Source: Siphonodentalium dalli
Lineage: Eukaryota > Mollusca > Scaphopoda > Gadilida > Siphonodentaliidae
Length of the DNA stretch: 64,000 nt
Direction of reading: 5' to 3'
Assembly: GCA_032622095.1 (NCBI GenBank)
Contig: CP136067.1
Location: 44,807,549 to 44,871,548, forward strand
Numbering within the stretch: the stretch's first letter is position 1; every line of letters starts with the position of its first letter. This document shows, one piece after another, positions 33,713 through 45,700 of the stretch. A program made the translations under genes and the position numbers. Below the pieces are notes generated by a model. That model had not been told where the DNA came from and did not search any database. It saw only the letters and a program-made list of their open reading frames with translations.

Positions 33713-36700
33713 ATGTACGCGGCGATGGCAGTTCGACGCGCATGCATTATCTTCGACACCAGCTGTAGATTGTGTTTATCTGGGACAGCTGTGAATTCTT
33801 CGAACAGTTTATTCCTGAGGGGAATTAGGCCACTGTCATGTATAGTCACGGTGAGTTCCGCATTACATGTATATATACGATATAGAATAGAACTTCACGC
33901 AGGGATGTGGGTAGTTGGTGGACCAGGATGTGGGTTGAGCCGTATATATAATAAGGATATCCAACTGTTTTATATGACCCATGTACGACCGCTCTTAAAG
34001 GGGTACTGTACGCCATTTTCATTAAATTTCCGGTGACAACAACGATCTAATATCGATAATATATAGAAACATAAGTAATTTGAGTCGAAGATGTATTCTG
34101 TAAACGCTCAGGTTAATAGGCTATCTTAAAATTTAATAATTTAAAAGTTAATAATTTGATATAAATTGAATTTATGACTGGAGCCATAAAATGGCGTCAA
34201 TTAAATTACGAATTTGCGTAATCAAATAAAGTAAATGAGGGATACTGGCTTGTTAAACCGATCGCACACACGATCGCTTAAAATATTATGATGATACGGG
34301 GAGAACACTCAAGCCACTCACTGACTAGCGACGATACAATAACTTAAATGATTATATGGGACTAGTATGCCTATAATATAACTTTTATTTGATTCATTTG
34401 GTTGAAAACTGTACAAAAATTACTCGACAACGACAATTTGTATTTTTGCATTCCGGTAAATTTGTCATCCGTAACACTACTTCGTACTCAACAGACTTTC
34501 ATATAATGAAAAAAGTGTTACCTTATTCTCAGACTCGGAGACTATAGAAACCAACAACAACATTTGGCGTACAGTACCCCTTTAAAAGTCATGCATGGCC
34601 TTCGCGGTGGGTATTCTGTTCAAATAGTCACACCCGTTTATAAAACTGCCATAGACAGAAATACTATTAAAATAAAGACATATTTTATTCTTATACCAAT
34701 CATAAATATCGCGTAAATAGTATGTTATTGTCAAGATTTTACGCTCTCAGGCTCTTATTAAAACAAAAGCCAGCTAGGTTCTGTAACATTTTTGGCTTTT
34801 GTTTACATAACAAAGCAGACGAACTTGACAATAACATGCTATTTACGCGATAGTTATGATTTAATTATCGGATATCGTTGTCCTTGGGCGTGGCGGCAGC
34901 ACAGCTTGGAGGAAAGGACAGCCACATACTGTACTACCGGTTTCGTCCATTCAGTTTTACCACAGTTACGGCCTTTTTTCACTTGGGAATTTTTGTCCGA
35001 AAGAACATTTCAGCTTGTATTGAGTCTGTGCATTCGTTGTCCTTTTGAACGTGGGGAAATTTTATCCATCTTCATGCGATCAAATCAAAATAATGCTGAA
35101 GACCCAAACTATGTCTTTCTATAAATTAGTTCTGTTACTTGATTCCATAAACCCTCCATGCAGGACAACCTGAATCCAGGATGGCGGCCAAACTGGCGAC
35201 CAGAAGACACAAAAACAACCAACTGACATTAGTAAATTTAGAATTTGACAGCTCTTCGAATAAATTGATTGATTGATTAACAAAGTCTATATGTTATTGG
35301 CAGTGAATGCGATATTTGATTAAATTGGCACCGAATATCGTATTTGAATATGATAATACCACGTACAAACTGAAAACATGTATATGCATGCTCTCACATA
35401 ATACCGGCTCATATCTTCCAGGACGAGGGGGAATACGATTAATGTGTAATTATGGTGGTTACACGCTTACGAAATATATGTTGAGTGTATACAAATTGCT
35501 CCAGCAATCGGCAGTTATATATGTTGGGCGGGTTGAGTTAGTTACACGTACGTGTGACCTATACAATGTATTCGGTTCTGCCACTTGTAAATATCTGAAT
35601 GGGACTGTCACACACTGAAGTCTGTTGACACTCACTCACTCACATTCATAGTTATACTGAGTCTATCGTATTCCCGCTAACATTTGATTTCTCGGAACGA
35701 TTGCGTTATTTCCCCGAATTACATCACATCGTGCTACGTTAATTGTTTCGATTGGACACTTTTAACTTGATACAATTCATATTGAGTTCTGATTGGCGCT
35801 ACTGGCGTGGACTCCCGGGGTTCGGGAAATAGAAAGTATACGACAAGTAATCATGCCCACTATTAATGTGTGGGGCTGTATAGTTATCTTAGACTGCATG
35901 GTCTTACATCTATTTGTATTTTCTATAGTGTTTAGTTCTATATATGTTACATGGAAGATAATCTGAACCTGGCTATTAACTGGAAACGCTCATTTGCATA
36001 ACGTGAGATAATTTGTGGAGTGTTTATTCCTAGACGCCACATCCGTCCAATCTCGCTACACTTGATGAGAGTAGCGAGATTGGACGGATGTGGCGTCTAG
36101 TTTATTCCCTGCTCTCGTTGTGTTATTATCTAAGATATCGCAGAACAGAAATAATATTCAATAAAGAATATTATATATAATATTTAATAAAGAATATTAT
36201 TTGATACGCGACACAACGGAAATTGGACATGTGATCAGGAAGCCAAATACGAAGCCGCACCCAGTAGAGAAAATGTGATTGATTGATTGATTCCTGTCAT
36301 CTGCTTTCAATATAAATAGCGTTTGGGTAATGGCGCGTTTGGGTACGATCTTTTTTAAACACTTTTTACCATTTTTTCTTACATTCTTTAACAATTTTAT
36401 AATTTTTAATGTGTTAAGCCAATGCATTCTCTTATATATGCGAGGCGACCTATGGTCGACTCGCATATATAAGAGAATGCATTGGCACAGGGCCCTTCTG
36501 TTGGGTACCGCTAATTTGGGTCATCATTTTATGACATTCGGTCTCAACATTTCTTCAGATAAGCACATGGGAATGATTTGATGATCTCGACAATGTGTGC
36601 ACTTTTTCAGAGAAACCAGTCAACCCAGCACCAGTGCCGAAATGATTCCTGCGAACAAATCAGAGAGACGTCGTGCGCCGATGACGATGGCTTGCCTGTG

Positions 36701-39700
36701 AAGCGGCGGGTTCACAAGAGAACGGCGCTTACAAAGATCACCAATGGCTCACGGGGTGAATGTCACTTCAATCAACAGAAAAGATTCTTCCAGACACAGA
36801 GTACCAATAACAGTGACATGCCAGACAGAGATCTCAAACATTTCAGGTGAATACATATACTTACGCGTGCATGTGCAACATGGGAATGTAACCGTGTATC
36901 TGGGCACCCAGTTGCTCATCTTCTGTTGCAAATATATGGCAACCAACGTGAAGATGCGTATCATTACTTTTTAAGTGTCCCGCTACCACTCAGGACGAAC
37001 GGAAACTCGCTACACAGAGAAGGAATGAAATTAACGCACATGAAATATTTACTTTTGGGCACCTGGAACAATCCTACTAAACAAAATACGAAATAAACTT
37101 TGTTGAACTAATTATTTGTATTAACGTGTACCAGATAGGTGCTCGTTAAGTCTTAAAACTTGTGCCCCAATCCATTTTGTATTATATTTCAAATGTAATA
37201 TGTTTAAACTAAACTGCGGTCGGTAGTTTATATGTGTGGTGATGTAGTTGACTAAATTCAGAGTGAAATTTATTCACGGTACGGCCTTTATCCCCCATTA
37301 TTAAATACGACAATGTTGTCATGTGACATGACTATTCAAATGGTTCTGTTTTCCACAGATCATCAGAAAGCAAGACAACAAAGAACAACGTGACTGATGC
37401 AGAGGGTTGGAATCTTCCACATCCAGTCTGGTTAGTTATTTAGTGTATTGTCCTCTAAATCCTGCTTCATATTGGTATTATAAAATTAAGGGACTTGTTA
37501 CATGAGCCGGGCCAAATCGGCTAGTCTGGACAACTCGGTTTGATGGATGCCTCGGTCTCATGTGCTTTCTCACTAAAAATGAAATAAATGCATCCGTTTA
37601 TTTATGTGCATGCATGCACATGTGCTCACGCGATCGACTTAGATCAATTTTCAATTCAGTATTAACCAAGGATGCGTCTTGCATATGGCACTGTTCGTTC
37701 CAGACATGCCAATTTATACAGTAGAATCTAAATAAAAATCAGAACAGGTTATTGATCTGGAAACATGAATACATATTTAATGTTTACCCGAATCTGGTTA
37801 TCGCCGCTGTACGGTGCGGTCAACTATATACCACGTTACTAGCAAAACTATGTATTGTGTTGCAGGTCTGACGAACATGTTAATAATGTTCAGGTAACGC
37901 ATACGGAGCCAAAAGGCATCGTAGAAAACGTAAGTGTTTATTACTGAACAATTGTCCAAGGTAGGGCCATAATTGCCCAAATAATGGAAATAATAACACC
38001 CATTGCACTGTGCATAGCTTTCGACCAGAGGCCTTATTCTGTGCAACAAATAAATTTTCGATTAATTATCACCATCGTGACCTGCAAGTTTAACATTTAA
38101 CCTGGTGATATGTTATCAAAAACGTTCCCACTAAACATATATGAAGGTTAATTTGTTAAATAAGTATTTGTCATAATTTGAAAACTAACTGTTGATCATC
38201 AAACACATTGTTTTTGGTTATGCATGCATGGTCTGCTATGATTATATATTGGGTGTAATGCTGTGGTCCGAAGTTATCTCATTCAGTTGATCTACATGTA
38301 TAATTTAGAGTTGAACACCCCACATAATGTTCACAAAGTCACATTTTAGTATGTGTAGCTTTAAAGATACCCTGTCCAATTTGACAACATACAACCACCA
38401 TCTACGTTTTCTAATTGTTCTACTCCCAAAACATTAACAAGGTCGGAGTCGGACCCACCAGTAGAATGTTTGGATGGCCATACATCTGAAAGTTATTTTT
38501 TGTTAGCCTAGCAAAAATGCTAATGATCGCCTCTCATAAAAGAGCGTGAATGTTTCTCTCGCACAAAATCGGTAGATAATAAAGATTTTTCATGTTCTTT
38601 TGCATAGTAAGCGTATTGTTGCTATCGACTGGCTTAGCGATTTCTGAATTTTTGGAGTCAAATCGGACGATGGATCTTTAATATTCGAACAGTTTGATTG
38701 TTTACATAGTCTACATTACTTTATGAAGTTGTTTTCCGTTTTTATTTCATTACAGCTTGCTTACTACACAGTACAGGCAATGCGGACTGGGTTCGATATC
38801 TTCTCTGGGTACAACCGAGCAGTCAGAAACGAAAAGATATGGCTCAGGTATATATATAAGGCCAAATAAATAAAAAAAATAACTGTGTTCACAGACCCCT
38901 CCCTCATCACTAAAAAGAGGGACCCAGAGCTTTCCGATGAATTACAACAAGCCATATTTCCAACTAAATCCTGAAACGTTACCCATAATTCTGCTGTGGT
39001 TAAGGAGTCAATTATTTAGGGCATTACTGTAATTCTACAATTTATCCAAAATGAGAAATTTAGAAAGGTTTCTAAGACATAATGGCTAAAAGGAGTTGGA
39101 TGATATATTCTATACATTGCTAGGGAAACTAAAGGATTTTTAGCATAAAATTACCCATTAATTTCTAGAATTCTCCGGTATTGTTGAAAAAAAAAATCAA
39201 AACAGAAAGCCTCCCTCTCTCATCCAATTTCCCATATGTAATAGCATGAGAACGCATTTTTTTTAATGGCGTAAATGTAAATATGCTAAGAGCATGACAG
39301 CGACATGACTCTATACGAGTATACGGGAACATTGTGACAGAAGGTCACAGGGCACAACCATGCTCACAAGTTCACAACTGATCTGCCTGAATAAAACTCA
39401 GTCATCTTTTGTCCATTAAAAGTTTACATCTTAGACTTAAAGGGGATATATGTGTAACATATCCTTGCAGTAGCCCACCCAACAAGTACACTTGTGACAT
39501 AATATTTTTTTTTACATTCTGTCTTTGTTCAGATAACACAATGTTATCATGGCACCAAAACACACTTTCTAATTACTATATTATCCAAATACAGTAATGC
39601 TCTAATTAATCGACCTCTTAACCAAAGCAGAATTATGGGTAACTTTTCAGGATTTAGTCGGAAATATGGCTTGTTGCCATTCATCGGAAAGCTCTCGGGG

Positions 39701-42700
39701 AGAGCTTTCCGATGAATGGCAACAAGCCATATTTGGTTAAGAGGTCGATTAATTAGAGCATTACTGTACATGTGCACTGTCATTTGAAGTAGGTTTTTTG
39801 ATACATGAAAGTTTGGATTGTACAACTATTGAGGATAATTTCTTTGAGACTATATAGGTATTATTATAATACATTTTTCTGTATAGGAGGATAATTTTCC
39901 TGGAGACTGTAGCGGGAGTTCCCGGCATGGTAGCCGCTATGGCTAGGCATTTAAAGTCCCTGCGGATGATGAAACGAGATCACGGATGGATCCACACATT
40001 ATTAGGTGAGCTCCAATAATTATGACAACAGAAAATAGATTCTTGGAACGCTGTCCAAGTATTAAAGGCACCAACAATTTTAACAAAACGTCACCAATAT
40101 GGTCTGAATGTTTTCAGTTGTGTGAGTTTAAGCCTAATATCACACCTTTTACACTAAATATTAGCTAGATCATGCCATGAATCTCTACTCTAGGCTACGC
40201 CCGTAGAAATCATATTCCACCAGTACAAAACCTGGGAACTTTTTGATGTTCTGACCAGTTATGACAGGTAACTTTATAACATTGAACAAACAATGCAGGA
40301 AATATGAGAGCTTTCCGATGAATGGCAACAAGCCATATTTCCGACTAAATCCTGAAAAGTTACCCATAATTCGGCTGTGGTTAAGGAGTCGATTAATTAG
40401 GACATTACTGTGTACACCAACCATAGTGAATTCTTATTTCTGCTATATCCACAGAGGAGGCTGAGAATGAGAGAATGCACCTACTGACCGCTCTCCAGCT
40501 CTTACAGCCGTCAATGTTATTCCGACTGATGGTAGTCGGTGCCCAGGGTAAGTCTGAAAGCACTGGGAAATACTAATTCCATCTTTCAATATACTTGCTA
40601 AATTTGTGAAAGGGATAGCAGGAAGATAGTCTGTTAATACATGTATTAATAAATGTCGTCATCAAACGTGAGCATATTTTGATTGCTGGAGCCAAGGTCC
40701 GTTGACATTTCCAACTGCACCCCTACTCCCAGAACCAGACCAAACTCTCTTATTCATTAAGTTCCATTTGCAACCCCCCATGTTGAAAACTTGCAATATT
40801 CCAAAACAAATCAGTCCCCACTAACAACTGGTAGGAAAACAAGCTTGGAATATAATTGTAATTTCTGAAATTTATAAAATTTCCATTAATTTGGATCAAA
40901 GACCCACCCCCCCCCCAAAAAAAACACCACCTGTCACCTGTCCCTGGCCAGAATGTTACGAAATGAAAGTGTCAATGACACTGCAGCTCAACTTGGAAAG
41001 GGAATAATTTAATGTATTACATTCAATGGAGTGATTAGGAATGTGGAAAGTTGAATGACTAATACTAGTTTATCAACATGAAGAGATATATATATATAAA
41101 AGTAAAATCTAAGATGGTTGCTGGCGGCTATGTTTTCCAATAAAATTCAAAAACATTTGATAGCTTTAGTCATGCAAAGAGTAAAATCCAAGATGGCTGC
41201 CGGCAGCCATGTTTTTAGGCCGATTGACCCCAAAATTACTCGTTCCCATCTACATGTCAATATTAACATCCATGACAAATTTCATGATGATCAGATGAAG
41301 AGTACGACCTGTAGCCCGTGCTAATGGATTGAATTTTGAGAGAGAGAGAGAGAGAGATAATTTATTGACAAAGAGCAACTCCAACAAAATATGCACAAAT
41401 AATAATGAAGATGATAAAGTTAATACAGATTAAAAGAAAATACAACAAAATCTATACTAACCCATCTGGGATAACTATCCACCAGATGGGCTGAGTGCTC
41501 CTTGCCTGGGGAGGGCATATCCAATAATTGGCTGTCTTACTGCCCATCTTGAAATCCAAGATGGCCGCTGGTGGCCATGTTTTTTGTCCAAATGACCCCA
41601 AAATGACTCGTTCCCATCTACATTCCAATTTCAACAGCCATGACAAATTTTATGATGATCAGACTAAAGGTACGACCTGTAGCCCGTGCTAAAGGATTTA
41701 GTCATACAAAGAGTAAAATCCAAGATGGCTGCTGGCGACCAAGTTTTTTGGCCGAATGACCCCAAAATGACTCGTTCCCATCTACATGTCATTGTTAACA
41801 TCCATGACATATTTCATGATGATCTGACCAAAGGTACGACCTGTAGCCCATGCTAAAGGATTTAGTCATGCAAAGAGTAAAATCTAAGATGGCTGCCAGC
41901 GGCCATGTTTTTTGGCCGAATGACCTCAAAATTACTCGTTCCCATCTACATGTCAATATTAACATCCATGATGATCAGACTAATAGTACGACCTGTAGCC
42001 CGTGCTAATGGATTGAATTTTGAATCCAAGATGGCCGCTGGAGGCTATGTTTTTTTTCCGAATGACCCCAAAATGAATCGTTCCAGTCTAAATGTTGATG
42101 TCAACAGCTATGACAAATTTCATAATGATCTGACCAAAGGTACGACCTGTAGCCTGTATTGTTGACGCATCACATACACACGGACGACAAAGCCATGACA
42201 ATAGCTCAAACTTTACAAAGTAAAGTTGAGCTAACAAAGCAGTTAGTAGGTCTAATTTGAAGCTCTAACTTGCCTGATGTAACAGCTGGTTGTAAAAGAA
42301 ATTTCTTCACAATGACATTTTACCAACATGAATTTATACTGGAATCTTAATTTCAGGGGTATTTGTGACCTGGTTCAGTGTTTCGTACTTCATCAGTCCG
42401 AGGTTCTGCCATAGGTTTGTTGCATACCTTGAAGAAGAAGCTGTTATAACCTACACTAAATGCTTAAAGGTGAGTATACTCATGAAAGCATGTAGCAATC
42501 TCTCTCTACATTTCGGCTGATTTAGCCCCAAGACTGGATATAGTGTGTCTGACATTTGCAGAATGAGTTCCCCAGAGGGTTAATTTAGTGACAATAACCC
42601 GCTGTAAATTTACCCTCTTGAGACCTCATTCTGCTTAGGCCTCAACTGCTATGGGAGACCTAGGATCAGATTGAAGTTCCCCAGTTGAAGTTGGTGATGA

Positions 42701-45700
42701 TCACCCATTAGTCACCTCGAATGTCCTCGATAATGCAATTTATCTAATCTGCTGTAAATTCACCCTCTGGGGACCTCATTCTGCTTAGGCCTCATCTTCA
42801 GATAAGTATCTATAGTCTCAAATTAACATTGTTTTTAGTTTCTTTTTCCCTTCTGTTCAATTTCTATATCCCCTAATTTGCAGAAGATAAATTGCATAAT
42901 CAAGGTGACAAATGGGTGAACATCACCATCTTCAACTGGGGAACTTCAATCTGATCCTAGGTCTCCCATATCAGTTGAGGCCTAAACAGAATGAGGTCCC
43001 CCAGAAGGGGAATTTAGTAATGCTTGCCCACTGTGCGGGATAGTGTCACTAATTTAACCCTCGGGGGATTCTTTGTGTAAATGTAAGACACACTATATCG
43101 AGGCTTCCATATCTGATGTAAAATGAATTAACTTACCTCAAATTTGTTTTTCAGAACTAATCTAACAGATAAAAACATGTTTCCATTACTTGATTATGAA
43201 TGAAATTTTAGTTTCTTCGAGCTCGAGAAACTTTGGTATAGTGTGCTTGTGAATCATTCACTTATGAATGGCCTAATTGTTCAATAAATATTAATTTACC
43301 AATCACACTGCCAATCTGGGTAACTTGCCAAGTTGGAAGTTGGATGCATTTAGTATTCAAGTGCATATACGTTATTTAAACTTCATTTCAAATAGACTTC
43401 AGACAGTTGGGACAATAAATCTCTATCACTTTTAGATCATGTCATGAATCTCTATAGTGGTTCCACCAGTTCAAAACCTGGCAACATTTTTATGTTATGG
43501 CAGGGAAGTTCATGACATTGAAAGGACAATGCAGGTAATATATTTCTTTGTTAATACATGTACCTTAACAATGTATTTCACAGCAAGTGAAGGTCCCAGG
43601 TTGAGATTGCATGAATTAGGTGTGCTTTGCGTCACTTACTGTACAATCATGGAATTTCTCCCGGGTAATCATTTCAATATTTATTTCGATATTGTCTCAC
43701 AAACATCATGCAAGCCTCAAACTGTGAAATAGATTAAGGAACAAGTATTTAACAAAAATTATATTCCCTGCGTTGTTTGCCCATTGTTGAAAACTTCCCT
43801 GTCAGAACATGATGAAGTTCTCTGGTGGAATATGATGTCTAATGGTGTAAGCCAGAGTAGAGATTCATGCCCTGATTTATATCGCTTTGTAAAAACACTT
43901 TCTAAAGTACTTTGAAGGTGAAATATATATTTTATGCCTATTTCCATACCAAGATCAATGAGAAATAAAGAAATATCTATGGGAGGCCAAATTCACATTT
44001 AATAATGAATTGCGCTTAAGCACAATTGATTGCGCTTAAGTGCAAATAATTGTGCTTATGCACAATGAATTGTGCTTGAGCGCAAATACCACATATTGTG
44101 CTTAAGGGTAATTGTAACTACTTTCTAACCTACACATAAATTATTTGCATAACCTGGTGTATCACCTAGCAACACAAGAGGAGCATGGGGCTAATTTTAA
44201 TTTCATCTGTGAGTATGTTTACAACAATCAAAGATAATTCCTAAGTTCATATTATCAATTGTGCTTATATGCAATCAATTGCACTTATTAAAGCGCAATT
44301 AATTATTAAATGTGAATTTGGCCTCCCATAAATATCACCTTGGAGGCTTGGATTCAGAACAGGGAGACTTCAAGTCTCCCAACAGGGAGACTTCAAGTCT
44401 CCCTCCAGAAATATTAAAAATTTGCTTTATTTATGACATTAATAAATAAGATAAAACAACAAGATAAAACATATTTTACAAGTATAGCACCTGCATAGAT
44501 CGATAATCTGAAATTTTAACTAAATTTATAACTTTAATTTTTTTTAAACTGTTGTCAGTGTTGACGTTATCTGAAGAAATTATTAGTCTCCATCTCTAGA
44601 TCTCACTGACTATATTTTCCACAGGAAATTGATAGCGGACCACTTGAGCACTGGCAGAATCAACGCGCACCTTATATGGCCATCAACTACTGGAAACTCA
44701 AGGTAGGCAAGCACTTTATATTAGACCTAGTTTCTGGCGATGACCGAGTCTTATTTAAAAACATGGTTGCGGAATTTCTGTTTACTTAACCCTTTACCCA
44801 ACAGAAGGGCCCTGTGCCAATGTATTCTCTTATATATGCGAGTCGACCATAGGTCGCCTCGCATATATAAGAGAATGCATTGGCTTAACACATTAAAAAT
44901 TATTAAAGAATGTAAGAAAAAATGGTAAAAAGTGTTAAAAAAAGATATTTTTTAGGCCAATGCATTCTCTTATATATGCGAGGCGACCTATGGTCGACTC
45001 GCATATATAAGCGAATGCATTGGCACAGGGCATAACTGTAACTATCACAATGTGGTCAAGGAGCCGGTTCCAATGATATCCATATTTGTATGGTTCTATT
45101 GAGACAGACCGAAGATATTTTAGGCTGTTGAAGCTTTATTTGGCCGGTTTTGGCCAGTTTGTTGGGTAAAGGGTTAATCAATAATATCATCATGCAGACC
45201 AAAGTCGAGTCTGTTCCCAACTTTCATTTTTTGTTGACAAAAATTATAATAAATGGGCCAATCAAAATGATTAGTATATAAATGTTTGTCTACATTTCTG
45301 TAACAATTCTTTCCGCAATAGGCTTTGAAGATACTAGCACATAAAATATTAGTTTTTATGATTTAATCGAAAGAAGTGATAATGAAGTAAGAAGTCATTT
45401 GATGCAATACCATCGGAGATGGTTGTATTTTGATATTCATCTTGGAAATGACTCCATCTTGACATTAAATTGAAAGGCAGAATTTCATTAATATTTCACA
45501 AGGTTTATTTTTATTTACCAAGAATGGACTTCATTTTGCCTTGATATAGTGTGTCTGACATTTGCAGAATGAGGTCCCCAGAGGGTGAATTTAGTGACGA
45601 TATCCTGCACAGCGGGCTAGCATAACCAAATGCACCCTCTGGAGACCTCATTCTGCTTAGGCCTCAACTGCTATGGGAGACCAAGGATCAGGTTTAAATT

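Noticed and set aside
36749-36964. 71-codon minus-strand frame
   Set aside because: It is the reverse complement of AOX exon 2 and the following intron.
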